From: Endozoicomonas sp965199185
Lineage (GTDB): Bacteria; Pseudomonadota; Gammaproteobacteria; Pseudomonadales; Endozoicomonadaceae
Direction of reading: 5' to 3'
DNA length: 64,000 bases
Assembly (NCBI GenBank): GCA_965199185.1
Contig: CBDAQW010000018.1
Location: 141,608 to 205,607, forward strand
Each line of letters begins with the position of its first letter. Position 1 is the first letter of the stretch. Below the pieces are notes generated by a model. The model was not told the DNA's origin. It worked only from the letters and a program-made list of their open reading frames with translations, and ran no database searches. A program made the translations under genes and the position numbers. Of this stretch, positions 1 to 10,010 are shown one piece after another.

Positions 1-1
1 C

Positions 2-616
2 TGGACGGAAGAAGATCAGATGGTATTCGACAAGATCAATACCGCACGTTGTCCGGTGATTCTGGCTGTCAACAAGGTCGATAAAATCAATGACAAATCG
101 GCTCTGATGCCTCACCTGCAAAAGCTGCAGGAAAAAATGGACTTCAGAGCTATTATCCCTGTGTCTGCACAGCATGGCCACAATCTGTCTGATTTGGAAC
201 AGCTGATTACAGAAATAATGCCTTACAGTGTGCATCACTTTCCTGAAGATCAGTTAACGGATCGTAGTTCACGTTTTCTTGCGGCTGAACTGGTGCGTGA
301 AAAAATCATGCGACAGTTGGGGGATGAATTGCCCTATGAAATCACTGTTGAAATTGAAGAGTTCAAACACGAAGTTCGTCCTAAAGGCCCTCTGCTCACC
401 ATCAGTGCTCTGGTGCTGGTTGAGCGTGATAGTCAAAAGGCTATCGTGATTGGTGATCGTGGTGCCCGTCTGAAGAAAATCGGTCAGGAGGCTCGCAAGG
501 ATATGGAGCAACTGTTTGATTCCAAAGTGATGCTAAACATCTGGGTGAAAGTCAAGGCGGGCTGGTCAGACGATGAGCGTGCCCTTAAAAGTCTGGGATA
601 CGACCATAACCAGTGA
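2..616 (+). CDS. era: GTPase Era, 3' part (5' end outside window)
   Basis: Era is an essential GTPase that binds 16S rRNA and assists 30S subunit maturation. The frame is open from base 2, so the start codon and the first GTP-binding motifs lie left of the window. Visible are the NKVD guanine-recognition motif, the VSAQHG motif, and the C-terminal KH RNA-binding domain with its GDRGARLKKIG loop. The stop codon overlaps the recO start by one base (TGATG), the usual era-recO arrangement. The call rests on motifs and synteny. Nothing looks damaged. Confidence 0.97.
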   Translation, partial: WTEEDQMVFDKINTARCPVILAVNKVDKINDKSALMPHLQKLQEKMDFRAIIPVSAQHGHNLSDLEQLITEIMPYSVHHFPEDQLTDRSSRFLAAELVREKIMRQLGDELPYEITVEIEEFKHEVRPKGPLLTISALVLVERDSQKAIVIGDRGARLKKIGQEARKDMEQLFDSKVMLNIWVKVKAGWSDDERALKSLGYDHNQ

Positions 617-1356
617 TGGAACTGCAGCGAGCCTGGATGCTTCACAGTCGACCCTACAAGGAGCAATCGGTCATTGCCGAATTTCTTGTCGAAAACCATG
701 GTCGTATTGCCATGGTGGTCAAAGGTGTCCGCAGGGCTCGTTCTTCTCAGGCTGCGCTATTGCAACCGTTTAATACTCTATTGCTGAGTTGGAAGGGGCG
801 CAGTGATCTGAAAACGCTGGTAAGTCTGGAACCATTCATTAATATCCGGTTGTCTGGTAATGCGCTTTATTGTGGTTTTTATATCAATGAGCTATTGCTG
901 AGAGCGATGATTCCCGGTCAGGACATGGAAGGTGTTGCTGACCTTTATCAGAATGTTATTAAACAACTGTCTATTAATAATCCGTCTGCTAATCACTTGC
1001 CTCTTGAGCCCGTTCTTCGTCAATTTGAACTGTCGTTGCTTGAATTAGCGGGTTATTTGCCAGAACTTTCTGTTGATGCTTCATCTGGGCATAGTTTGCA
1101 CCCGCAAGCACTCTACCGTTTTCAGCAGGACGATGGCTTCTATCCCGTTCCTGAATCAGCGTCTGAAATGGTTCGCAAAGAGAGTTTTTTCGGAGCGCTT
1201 CTGCTGGCGCTGTCGCAAAGTGACTATAGTCGAACTGACTATTATCCGGGTTTCAAACGTTTTACCCGACTTGCTCTCAGACCAATACTGGGGAATCGAC
1301 CGCTGCAGAGTCGGTTGTTGTTTAAAAATAATTCGAATTCGGCCAGAGAGGTCTAG
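616..1356 (+). CDS. recO: DNA repair protein RecO
   Basis: RecO works with RecR to load RecA on SSB-coated single-stranded DNA in recombinational gap repair. The protein has 246 residues, close to the family norm. An N-terminal OB-fold region (RAWMLHSRPYKEQS, then GRIAMVVKGVRR) is followed by a helical C-terminal part. The ATG at 616 shares its A with the era stop; a GTG one codon upstream at 613 is an alternative. The short gap to pdxJ and common strand suggest one transcript with era and pdxJ. Confidence 0.95.
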   Translation: MELQRAWMLHSRPYKEQSVIAEFLVENHGRIAMVVKGVRRARSSQAALLQPFNTLLLSWKGRSDLKTLVSLEPFINIRLSGNALYCGFYINELLLRAMIPGQDMEGVADLYQNVIKQLSINNPSANHLPLEPVLRQFELSLLELAGYLPELSVDASSGHSLHPQALYRFQQDDGFYPVPESASEMVRKESFFGALLLALSQSDYSRTDYYPGFKRFTRLALRPILGNRPLQSRLLFKNNSNSAREV

Positions 1357-1410
1357 CCGGATTTGTTCGTGCAGTCTTTTTACAGGAGGGCACGAAACAG
1401 GAAGTTAAAC

Positions 1411-2163
1411 ATGGAGTTGAGTCAAATGAATATTCAGAATCGTGTATTGCTTGGGGTCAATATTGACCATGTAGCGACGCTCAGGCAAGCGCGGGGTATT
1501 CGTTATCCTGATCCGGTACAGGCAGCTATTGAAGCTGAAGAAGCCGGTGCTGATGGTATAACCCTGCACCTTCGGGAAGATCGTCGCCATATTCAGGATC
1601 GCGATGTGCGAATGATCAGGCAGGTTCTACAGACTCGCATGAACCTGGAAATGGCGGTGACTGAAGAAATGCTCACCATTGCTGAAGAGATTTGTCCCGA
1701 GGCCGTGTGCCTTGTGCCAGAAAAGCGTGAAGAAGTCACCACTGAGGGAGGCCTTGATGTGGTCGGTTTGTTTAATAGTGTGGCGGATGCCTGCCAAAGG
1801 CTGGGACAAAAAAATATCGAGGTGTCGCTGTTTATTGACCCTGAATTGGATCAGATTGATGCAGCGATGCGTGCAGGGGCACCAGTGGTTGAATTGCATA
1901 CCGGTGCTTATGCTGAATTCACAGGTAAAGAGAGGCAGGCTGAACTGGAACGCTTGAAGAATGCGACAGAGTATGCACTCTCCAAAGGTTTGATAGTGAA
2001 TGCCGGACACGGGCTCAACTATCAGAATGTCGAGCCGGTAGCTGCTATTCCCGGAATGAATGAGTTGAATATTGGTCATTCCATTATTGGACGAGCTATT
2101 TTTACCGGGCTGAAAACGGCTGTTCAGGAAATGAAAGATCTGACTCAAGGCGTTAGCCGATGA
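1411..2163 (+). CDS. pdxJ: Pyridoxine 5'-phosphate synthase PdxJ
   Basis: PdxJ closes the pyridoxine ring from 3-amino-2-oxopropyl phosphate and deoxyxylulose 5-phosphate in de novo vitamin B6 synthesis. The TIM-barrel protein has about 250 residues and shows family signatures: LGVNIDHVATLRQARG near the start, GITLHLREDRRHI, and AGHGLNY with NIGHSIIGRAIF near the end. The start is uncertain: ATG 1411 and ATG 1426 are both in frame, while an open frame reaching further upstream lacks family similarity. The stop overlaps acpS (ATGA), indicating translational coupling. Confidence 0.96.
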   Translation: MELSQMNIQNRVLLGVNIDHVATLRQARGIRYPDPVQAAIEAEEAGADGITLHLREDRRHIQDRDVRMIRQVLQTRMNLEMAVTEEMLTIAEEICPEAVCLVPEKREEVTTEGGLDVVGLFNSVADACQRLGQKNIEVSLFIDPELDQIDAAMRAGAPVVELHTGAYAEFTGKERQAELERLKNATEYALSKGLIVNAGHGLNYQNVEPVAAIPGMNELNIGHSIIGRAIFTGLKTAVQEMKDLTQGVSR

Positions 2164-2537
2164 TTGTCGGCATTGGTACTGATATTGTCCAGATTAAACG
2201 GGTCAGTGCTTCTCTGGAACGTTTGGGAGATGCGTTTGCGAAGCGCATTCTCACAGAATCTGAATACATTGTATTTAAGGATTCAAGTCGGCCAGCGGCA
2301 TTTCTTGCCAAGCGTTTTGCTGCCAAGGAAGCAGCGTCAAAGGCGTTGGGCACAGGCATAGGAAAAGTCTCTTTTCAGCACCTGGAGATCAGCAATGACC
2401 CGGTGGGTGCGCCAATGCTGACACTTTCGGGATATGCCGCCGAACTGCAGCAGCAAAAAGGGATTAATCGTTTGCACATCAGCCTGTCTGATGAGAAAGA
2501 CGCTGCCATTGCTTTTGTGGTACTTGAAACCGGCTAG
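2160..2537 (+). CDS. acpS: Holo-[acyl-carrier-protein] synthase AcpS
   Basis: AcpS transfers phosphopantetheine from CoA to acyl carrier protein, activating it for fatty acid synthesis. The 125-residue length fits the trimeric AcpS type. The N-terminal metal-binding motif GIGTDIVQI and the second signature FLAKRFAAKEAASKALGTG are both present. The ATG overlaps the pdxJ stop, and acpS ends the forward operon. Its 3' end is only 7 bases from the end of the convergent kinase gene, with no strong terminator visible between them. Confidence 0.97.
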   Translation: MIVGIGTDIVQIKRVSASLERLGDAFAKRILTESEYIVFKDSSRPAAFLAKRFAAKEAASKALGTGIGKVSFQHLEISNDPVGAPMLTLSGYAAELQQQKGINRLHISLSDEKDAAIAFVVLETG

Positions 2538-2544
2538 GAGGTCT

Positions 2545-5235
2545 TCAGGTTATCTTTTCAGCCTCGTGTTGCCATTGTTGGATTCGGATGGCAGCTTCAA
2601 TCAATTGGTGGTAACTGCTGGTGATTTCGCTGGTTTTAGTGGTGTTGCCATTTTTTAGCAGAATTTCCAATGCTTCACAGGCGGATACCAATTCCGGTAC
2701 GGCACAATATCGGCTAGCACCATTCATTCTGTGCACTCGCTCAAGCAGGCCGTTAAAATCGTCATTATTCCAACAGTTGTTGAGGATATCGAGATCGTCC
2801 GGCAGTTCATCCTTGAGTAAAGACAGCATTTCCATCGCCAGGTCTTTATTGCCTGAAGCCAGGCTGATGGCGTGTTCCATGTTGACCGGAGAGGATGCTT
2901 TTTCAGGATAATTCAGTGTTTTATTCACGCGGCTTTCTGCGATCTGACCAGGGCTGGTCCAGCGGTTAATGGTAGCTATAAGAACGGCTTTATTGATCGG
3001 TTTGGTGAGATAATCATTCATGCCGCTCTTAAGGATTTTTTTGCGTTCGTTTGCCAAGGCATGGGCAGTAACCGCCACAATCGGTGTCTGTTGATTGTGG
3101 TTATCCAGTGCGCGGATATGCCGGGTGGTTTCCATGCCATCCATATCCGGCATTTGTACGTCCATTAAAATGAGGTCAAACGATTTTTGCTGGCAAACGG
3201 TAATGGCTTCAAAGCCATCTTTTGCACTGGTTACACTTGCATGCAGGCTGCTCAGGACGGTTTCCAAAAGCTTCAGGTTGATAGGGTTGTCATCAATAAT
3301 CAGAATTCGCTTATTCAGTTGCGATGGTAATGCAGGTTGTTCGTTATGATTCGACAGGATCTGAATAAGGCGTGTCTGACTGACCGGTTGCAGTAAGGTC
3401 TCAACTCTATTGGGAAGATCGGTGTTCGTCAGCGCATTGCAATCGGCGCGGGTTAATAAAATAACAGGGAAGTGTCGCGTATAATCTTCCGCTTGCTCAA
3501 GAAAGTGGTCACTGTCAATCAGTCGCTGGGAGACAATAGCGAGATCCAGCCGTTGTTGTTCTATCTCCTGTTCAGTCAGTTGCTGCAAACTGTCATAGCA
3601 GACAGAGGTGCCCCCTAGATTCCGCAGTTGGTGCGAGATCGACAGCCGGGACAATTCACTGGTAACGATCAATGCTATTTTTTTATCTTTTAAAATATCA
3701 ACAGGTTCCGCTTGGTTCTCTTCGCTGATCCGTGTCTGAAAAGTGAACCAGAAGGATGACCCCTCGTCGGGTGCTGAGTGAAGGCCGATTTCACCACCCA
3801 TTTCTTCAGTCAGCTTTTTGCTGATGGAGAGCCCCAGGCCTGCACCCCCATTTTTGTGGTTAGCAGCAACCTGAGTGAATGCCTCAAACATTGAGTTTTG
3901 CTGTTCAGGGGTAAGACCAATGCCGGTATCGGTTACTGAAATTCGTAGAGTAACCCATTGTTTTTCTGTATGTTCAAGTTGAGCGCGTACCACAATACTG
4001 CCGGAGTATGTGAACTTCACCGCATTACTGACCAGGTTAGTCAGTATCTGTTTTAATCGCTGAAAGTCGGCAACGATATACTGTGGAACATCATCATAGA
4101 TAAAACTGATGATTTCTACATCCTTATCGTGAGCACTGGGGGCAAACATAATCAGAACATCTTCGATAAGCCTTCGAAGATTCATTGGCAGTGGCGTTAG
4201 CTCCAGTTTGCCTGCCTCGACTCGTGAATAGTCCAGAATATTATTGAGCATAGAAAGCATGCCCTGGGAAGATTTCTCAATGGTGGTAATATAATCATAT
4301 TGTTGTGGGGTCAGTCTGGAGTCCTGCATCAGGTTGGCAAAGCCAAGAATAGCATTTAGTGGCGTGCGTATTTCGTGGCTCATATTGGCCAGAAATTTGC
4401 TTTTTGCATTGCTGGCTTCGATAGCTTTCTTTCGGGCCAGATCTAATTCGACATTCTGTATTTCGATAGTTTCCAGAGTTTCCTGCAGTTCATCATGGGA
4501 TTGCTGAATGCTTTCGGTCATGCTGAGGTGTCGTTTCTGCAGATAATCCAGTAAATCATTAATGGTGATTTCGAGGCTGTGTGCCAGACTGGCAGGATGT
4601 TCAGAAAGACGGGTGGAAAACTGGCCGTTACACATATCGGTCAGACTTTTTACAAGGTTGCGCAGAGGCAGAGTCACCGCCTTACCGAGTCTTGTACTGA
4701 TAACCATAGAAAGAATAATGCAACCAATAATTAACAATAAACTGGCGACAATGGATTGATACTTGATCATCCAGCTTCTTGTTGTTGAAAATTCGATCAG
4801 TAACCAGCCAGAAATCATACCAGTGTCCGGATCAATAACCGGAGTAAACGCTTGCAGCGATTTATCGTGTTTAACAAAGGCCTGATCGTTATTCATGCTA
4901 CCTGCTGGAATGATGGGGGAGTGATGACGAGAACCTGAATGTAAAACGAGTCGCTTTTGCTGATCAAAAAAACTGACGGCATAGGTATCCGGATCTTCAA
5001 GCATCAGGCTCAGCAGGGCATGCATTTCATCCGTTGAGTGGTGATCTAATTGCAGATGAGCAACCATGACTGCCTGTTGGTAAGAGTAATTTCTGGCATT
5101 ATTAAGAAATTGGTTGTCCAGCTCATTAAAGCGAACCAGAAGATAGCTGGAACCCATGATGATAGAAATCAAAAGGCTGGGCAGCAGTGACATCATAAGA
5201 ATACGATGATGCAAAGATTGAATATCGCGCTTCAT
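2545..5235 (-). CDS. barA: BarA/GacS-type hybrid sensor histidine kinase
   Basis: Membrane-bound tripartite kinase of 896 residues, expected to feed a UvrY/GacA response regulator that is not in this window and so control post-transcriptional (Csr/Rsm) regulation. In order: membrane segment at about 14-34, periplasmic sensor region, second membrane segment at about 161-180, HAMP linker, HisKA with the phospho-acceptor His287 in MSHEIRTPLNAI, HATPase with GGAGLGLSISKKL, a degenerate receiver-like segment, a true receiver (LILMDVQMPDMDG), and a C-terminal HPt domain (RVHRMNGASRYC). This matches BarA/GacS fully, as does its position beside cysM and relA. It is divergent from cysM. Confidence 0.93.
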   Translation of the reverse strand: MKRDIQSLHHRILMMSLLPSLLISIIMGSSYLLVRFNELDNQFLNNARNYSYQQAVMVAHLQLDHHSTDEMHALLSLMLEDPDTYAVSFFDQQKRLVLHSGSRHHSPIIPAGSMNNDQAFVKHDKSLQAFTPVIDPDTGMISGWLLIEFSTTRSWMIKYQSIVASLLLIIGCIILSMVISTRLGKAVTLPLRNLVKSLTDMCNGQFSTRLSEHPASLAHSLEITINDLLDYLQKRHLSMTESIQQSHDELQETLETIEIQNVELDLARKKAIEASNAKSKFLANMSHEIRTPLNAILGFANLMQDSRLTPQQYDYITTIEKSSQGMLSMLNNILDYSRVEAGKLELTPLPMNLRRLIEDVLIMFAPSAHDKDVEIISFIYDDVPQYIVADFQRLKQILTNLVSNAVKFTYSGSIVVRAQLEHTEKQWVTLRISVTDTGIGLTPEQQNSMFEAFTQVAANHKNGGAGLGLSISKKLTEEMGGEIGLHSAPDEGSSFWFTFQTRISEENQAEPVDILKDKKIALIVTSELSRLSISHQLRNLGGTSVCYDSLQQLTEQEIEQQRLDLAIVSQRLIDSDHFLEQAEDYTRHFPVILLTRADCNALTNTDLPNRVETLLQPVSQTRLIQILSNHNEQPALPSQLNKRILIIDDNPINLKLLETVLSSLHASVTSAKDGFEAITVCQQKSFDLILMDVQMPDMDGMETTRHIRALDNHNQQTPIVAVTAHALANERKKILKSGMNDYLTKPINKAVLIATINRWTSPGQIAESRVNKTLNYPEKASSPVNMEHAISLASGNKDLAMEMLSLLKDELPDDLDILNNCWNNDDFNGLLERVHRMNGASRYCAVPELVSACEALEILLKNGNTTKTSEITSSYHQLIEAAIRIQQWQHEAEKIT

Positions 5236-5327
5236 TATATTTTTTTCCTGCGCCTTGCCGTTTATATTGTATGGCTTAATAACAACATCCCTGTGCGGGA
5301 TGATATTTTTTTGGAAGTCTTCTGTCT

Positions 5328-6212
5328 ATGACCTATCACACAATAGAATCCACTATTGGCAATACGCCGTTGGTTCGGCTGCAACGTCTGCAAGGTAATA
5401 CAACCAATACATTGCTGTTGAAACTGGAAGGCAATAATCCGGCTGGTTCGGTAAAAGATCGTGCTGCGTTATCGATGATTCATGAAGCGGAAGCACGGGG
5501 TGAGATTAAAGAAGGCGATACATTGATCGAGGCGACCAGTGGCAACACGGGCATTGCGTTGGCGATGGCGGCAGCAATCAAAGGTTATCATCTGATTCTT
5601 ATCATGCCGGATAATATGAGCTACGAGCGTCGTGCAGCCATGGCCGCCTATGGTGCGGATTTGAAACTGGTTAGCGGTGGAATGGAGCCTGCCAGAGATC
5701 TTGCGTTGGAATTACAACGGCAAGGTGTTGGTAAAGTACTGAATCAATTTGCCAATACCGATAATCCGCTGGCGCACTTCAATACAACCGGGCCAGAAAT
5801 CTGGCGGCAGACTGAAGGGCGGGTAACACACTTTGTTAGTGCCATGGGCACGACAGGGACAATCATGGGGACCTCTCGTTATTTGAAAGAACAAAATCCG
5901 GAGGTTCAGATCGTTGGCTTGCAACCAGCCGATGGGGCCAGTATTCCGGGTATTCGACGCTGGAGTCCGAAGTATCTGCCAGATATCTTTGATGCAAGTC
6001 GTGTCGATCAGGTGCTTGATATTACGCAAGAAGAAGCCGAATCTACGATGCGCAGGCTGGCTAAAGAAGAAGGCCTTTTTTGTGGGGTCTCATCGGGAGG
6101 GGCGGTGGCGGCGGCGTTAAGGCTCTCAGAATCTCTGCATAATGCCACCATTGTGATCATTATTTGTGATCGGGGGGATCGTTACCTGTCAACCGGGGTT
6201 TTTGGAGAGTAA
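5328..6212 (+). CDS. cysM: Cysteine synthase B (O-acetylserine sulfhydrylase)
   Basis: PLP enzyme that makes cysteine from O-acetylserine and sulfide or thiosulfate. The 294-residue length and the motifs fit CysM: NPAGSVKDRAALSMI contains the PLP lysine (about Lys43), ATSGNTGIALAMAAA binds the substrate, and GTTGTIMGTSRYLKE holds the phosphate group. The start ATG at 5328 gives the family N-terminus (IGNTPLVRLQRL shortly after). It sits between the kinase gene and rlmD, as in related gammaproteobacteria. Confidence 0.95.
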   Translation: MTYHTIESTIGNTPLVRLQRLQGNTTNTLLLKLEGNNPAGSVKDRAALSMIHEAEARGEIKEGDTLIEATSGNTGIALAMAAAIKGYHLILIMPDNMSYERRAAMAAYGADLKLVSGGMEPARDLALELQRQGVGKVLNQFANTDNPLAHFNTTGPEIWRQTEGRVTHFVSAMGTTGTIMGTSRYLKEQNPEVQIVGLQPADGASIPGIRRWSPKYLPDIFDASRVDQVLDITQEEAESTMRRLAKEEGLFCGVSSGGAVAAALRLSESLHNATIVIIICDRGDRYLSTGVFGE

Positions 6213-6303
6213 TCGTTTACAGAATCCTTGATGATCTATTGCTGCTGTCAGTTGGGTTTATCGGTACAATAGGCATTTAATTTGTTTGACTGGCAGTAAC
6301 AAC

Positions 6304-7635
6304 ATGCGTTCACATCGTGCATCCTCTCCCCCTGCTCGTATCGACGAGGAGGTGCACATTGATTCTCTCTCCCATGATGGCCGCGGACTGGCTCGCTATC
6401 GGGGCAAAGCTCTGTTTATCGAAGGGGCATTGCCGGATGAAACCGTTCGTGTTCAGGTGACGGAAGCAAAACGTCGATTTATCAGTGCTCGCACCCGGGA
6501 GATAGTACGGGCTGCGCCTGAGCGGACTGAACCACTCTGCCGTCACTTCCGGCAATGCGGTGGCTGCAGCCTGCAATATTGGACTCATGAAGGTCAGTTA
6601 AAAGGGAAACAGCAGATTGTGCTGGATCAGCTTCGGCGCTTTTCAGATCTGAAGCCGGAAACCATTATCGAACCTCTGCAATCAGAGCCTTACGAGTATC
6701 GTTACCGTTGTCGTTTATCTATCCGCTGGAAGAAAGGCCAGTTACATCTCGGCTTTCGGGAAAAAGCCAGTGCGGCTATCTGCTCGGTTACTGAGTGCCC
6801 GGTTCTGGTCGCGCCCTTGCAGGCTCTTCCTGCACAATTGCGGACATTACTGCCGACATTAAAAGCCCGTGAAGCTATCAGCCATGCTGAGTGTTTTTTG
6901 GCGGATAACGGGCGGGGTGTATTGCTCAGACATATTCGTCCAGTACCTGATGCTGACCAACAACAACTGATGGACTTTGCTCGGGAAAATGAACTGCATC
7001 TCTATTTGCAGGACAATCAAGGGCAAGTCATCTGTCTCTATCAGCATAATCACACGACCTGGTTACGTTATCAGTTGCAGGAATTCAATGTAGAGCTGGA
7101 ATTCCGCCCTCAGGACTTCACTCAGGTCAACTGGCCTGTCAACAAAGCCATGGTGTCCAGAGCCATTGAGTGGCTGGATCCTGACAGTTCTGACATCATT
7201 CTTGATCTGTTTTGCGGGCTTGGCAATTTCTCGTTACCCTTGGCCCGTCAGGTTGCACAGGTGATTGGTGTTGAAGGAAGTGGCAGTTCGGTTCAACGGG
7301 CAGTAGCCAATGCGGATACTAACGGCATCCACAATACCCGTTTTTACAGGGCTGATCTTTCAGGTGATCTGACCCGTCAGCCCTGGGCTCAGGCGCATTA
7401 CAATGCAGTGTTGCTCGACCCACCGCGAACCGGTGCGCAGGAAGTTATTCAACAAATGGCGAACTTATTGCCCCCTAAACTGCTCTATATCTCCTGTAAT
7501 CCGGCAACGCTGGCGCGGGATGCGGGTGTTCTGGCAGAGCAGGGTTATGCTATGACCCGGTTAAGCGTTATGGATATGTTCCCCCAGACGGCTCATGTGG
7601 AGTCGATGGCACTGTTTATCAAGCCGCAAAAATAA
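6304..7635 (+). CDS. rlmD: 23S rRNA (uracil1939-C5)-methyltransferase RlmD
   Basis: Methylates U1939 of 23S rRNA using S-adenosylmethionine. Domains in order: an N-terminal TRAM RNA-binding region, four cysteines for a 4Fe-4S cluster (CRHFRQCGGC and a later CSVTEC), then the Rossmann methyltransferase with SAM loop DLFCGLGNFSLPLA, LLDPPRTGA and the catalytic cysteine in YISCNPATLARD. An in-frame TTG at 6286 would add six residues; ATG 6304 is preferred. About 443 residues, normal for the family. Confidence 0.95.
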   Translation: MRSHRASSPPARIDEEVHIDSLSHDGRGLARYRGKALFIEGALPDETVRVQVTEAKRRFISARTREIVRAAPERTEPLCRHFRQCGGCSLQYWTHEGQLKGKQQIVLDQLRRFSDLKPETIIEPLQSEPYEYRYRCRLSIRWKKGQLHLGFREKASAAICSVTECPVLVAPLQALPAQLRTLLPTLKAREAISHAECFLADNGRGVLLRHIRPVPDADQQQLMDFARENELHLYLQDNQGQVICLYQHNHTTWLRYQLQEFNVELEFRPQDFTQVNWPVNKAMVSRAIEWLDPDSSDIILDLFCGLGNFSLPLARQVAQVIGVEGSGSSVQRAVANADTNGIHNTRFYRADLSGDLTRQPWAQAHYNAVLLDPPRTGAQEVIQQMANLLPPKLLYISCNPATLARDAGVLAEQGYAMTRLSVMDMFPQTAHVESMALFIKPQK

Positions 7636-7701
7636 TCTCAGCTTCAGAACCGGCGTTGTTCAACCTACGCTGGAGCAATAGGCAGGAATGGAAATGGTCA
7701 C

Positions 7702-9966
7702 ATGGTCAAGGTAAGAGAAGATCAACCGGAACTCTATGACGGCAGTGTCGATCTGGACGCCTGGCAGCAACGCCTGAAGGGGCGTTTTGGTGTTTCTGAA
7801 ACTGGTCGTTTAAGGGAAGCTTGTGAATTGGTTCATCAGGCTGAAGCTCGTGCCCGGCAGGAAATGAATGAAACGGAGACTGCCTGGCCCACCGGACCCG
7901 GGTGTTTCAGAACCGGTCTGGAGATGGTAGAAATTCTGGCTGAGCTGAAGCTGGATTCCGAAACACTGGTGGCTGCGGTGCTTTATCGGGCGGTTCGGGA
8001 ACACAAATTACGGTTGGAAGCGGTTGCTGACGGCTATGGTAAGACCGTTGCCGGGCTGATTCGTGATGTTCAGGGTATGGCGGCCATCAGTCAGAATACG
8101 ACGCGCAAACAGGTGTTAAATCAGGAACACGATCAGCTGGATAAAGTCCGAAAGATGCTGGTCTCTATTATTGATGATGTGCGCGTAGCACTCATCAAAC
8201 TGGCAGAGCGAACTTGTGCCATTCGTGCGGTCAGCAAGGCTAGCAAGGAAAAGCGCCAGCGTGTTGCCCGTGAGGTGTTTGAAATCTATGCCCCCCTGGC
8301 ACATCGACTGGGCATTGGTTACATCAAGTGGGAGCTGGAAGATCTCTCGTTTCGTTATCTGAAGCCCCATGACTATAAAAAGATTGCCAAGTTACTTGAT
8401 GGTAAGCGGCTTGACCGGCAACAGTACATTATCGATGTCGTCGATGCGCTGAAGCAGGCGATGGGTGAGTCTCATATTGAGGCAGACGTCAGTGGTCGGG
8501 TAAAACATATTTACAGCATCTGGCGCAAAATGAAGCGCAAGAATGTGGATTTTCGTGATCTCTATGATATCCGGGCAGTGCGGATTCTGACTAGCGAGGT
8601 GCGAGACTGTTATGCTGCTCTCGGTGTCGTGCACTCTCTTTGGAATCATATTCCTCAGGAATTTGATGACTACATCGCCACGCCTAAGGAGAACGGTTAC
8701 CGCTCTTTGCATACGGCGGTCTTTGGCCCTGAGGGTAAAACACTTGAAGTGCAAATCCGCACACAGCAAATGCACGAAGAAGCAGAATTGGGTGTTTGTG
8801 CTCACTGGAAATACAAAGGCACCGACACCAACAGCCGCAGCGACAGTTATGAAGAGAAGCTGTCATGGCTTCGTCAGGTCATGGAATGGCATGAAGACCT
8901 TGGTGATCTGGGCGACATCGGTGACCAGTGGCGGGCGGATGTGGAGCCGGACCGGATTTATGTGTTCACCAAAGATGGCCATGTGGTTGATCTGTCTGTC
9001 GGCTCTACCCCTATCGACTTCGCCTATCGGATTCATTCAGAAGTAGGCAGTCGCTGTCGTGGAGCAAAAGTCGCTGGACGTATTGTTCCCCTGAATCATA
9101 AGCTGAAGACTGGGGATCAGGTGGAGATTCTCACAGCTGCGCAAGCGCATCCAAGTCGTGATTGGCTGAACCCGGATCTGGGCTATGTCACCACTACCAG
9201 AGCTCGTGCCAAAATCACCAGCTGGTTCAAGAAGCTTGATCGGGATGACAACATCACTGATGGTCAAAGTCTGCTTGAAGGTGAACTTAAACGTCAGGCA
9301 CTCAAAGGTGTCGACTTAGGAAAACTGGCTTCAGCGGTGAATGTTGAAACACCTGAAGATATGTACGCGGGTATTGGTGCTGGTGATATCAAGCTGCGTC
9401 ATGTGGTCGGTCTGGCTCAGAAGCAGGTGGCTCCTGAAGAAGAGAAAACCTTTGAGATCCGTACCAGAGAACGCCAGGATATTGGTACTGACAGCTCCAT
9501 CAATATTGATGGTGTCGGCAACCTATTGACCCAGATGGCGGGTTGCTGTCAGCCTGTTCCCGGCGATCCTATTATTGGTTATATCACTATTGGCCGAGGT
9601 GTCACCATACATCGCCAGGATTGTACCAATGCATTGGCACTTCAGACTCGCGAACCCGAACGGCTGATAGAGGTGAACTGGGGAACCAGAAAAGAATACA
9701 GTTATCCGGTAGATATTCTAATTTTTGCCTACGATCGCCCCGGACTGTTACGTGATATCACGCTGGTGCTGGCAAACGACAAAGTGAATGTACTAAGCAT
9801 GCAGACCCGCACCAGTAAGGAAGAGAATATGGCGAATATGCTGATGACGGTGGAAGTTCCTAATCTGGATAACCTTGGCCGTTTGCTTGCGAAAGTGAGT
9901 CAGCTACCCAATGTGATTGAAGCGGTGCGTCATAGAAAATCTTTTTCTGGTCAAAGCAAAGGGTGA
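7702..9966 (+). CDS. relA: GTP pyrophosphokinase RelA
   Basis: Ribosome-associated (p)ppGpp synthetase of the stringent response. The 754-residue protein has an N-terminal HD-type region whose hydrolase motif is degenerate (VLYRAVREHKL in place of the HD-ED motif), so it is RelA and not SpoT. The synthetase domain follows (RVKHIYSIWRKMKRKN), then TGS, helical, a cysteine/histidine-rich zinc region (MAGCCQPVPGDPIIGY) and an ACT domain at the C-terminus. It lies between rlmD and mazG, the arrangement found in many gammaproteobacteria. Confidence 0.96.
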   Translation: MVKVREDQPELYDGSVDLDAWQQRLKGRFGVSETGRLREACELVHQAEARARQEMNETETAWPTGPGCFRTGLEMVEILAELKLDSETLVAAVLYRAVREHKLRLEAVADGYGKTVAGLIRDVQGMAAISQNTTRKQVLNQEHDQLDKVRKMLVSIIDDVRVALIKLAERTCAIRAVSKASKEKRQRVAREVFEIYAPLAHRLGIGYIKWELEDLSFRYLKPHDYKKIAKLLDGKRLDRQQYIIDVVDALKQAMGESHIEADVSGRVKHIYSIWRKMKRKNVDFRDLYDIRAVRILTSEVRDCYAALGVVHSLWNHIPQEFDDYIATPKENGYRSLHTAVFGPEGKTLEVQIRTQQMHEEAELGVCAHWKYKGTDTNSRSDSYEEKLSWLRQVMEWHEDLGDLGDIGDQWRADVEPDRIYVFTKDGHVVDLSVGSTPIDFAYRIHSEVGSRCRGAKVAGRIVPLNHKLKTGDQVEILTAAQAHPSRDWLNPDLGYVTTTRARAKITSWFKKLDRDDNITDGQSLLEGELKRQALKGVDLGKLASAVNVETPEDMYAGIGAGDIKLRHVVGLAQKQVAPEEEKTFEIRTRERQDIGTDSSINIDGVGNLLTQMAGCCQPVPGDPIIGYITIGRGVTIHRQDCTNALALQTREPERLIEVNWGTRKEYSYPVDILIFAYDRPGLLRDITLVLANDKVNVLSMQTRTSKEENMANMLMTVEVPNLDNLGRLLAKVSQLPNVIEAVRHRKSFSGQSKG

Positions 9967-10010
9967 TGAATAAACGTTAATGAATACTGACAGAATAGGA
10001 GGCTGATTGT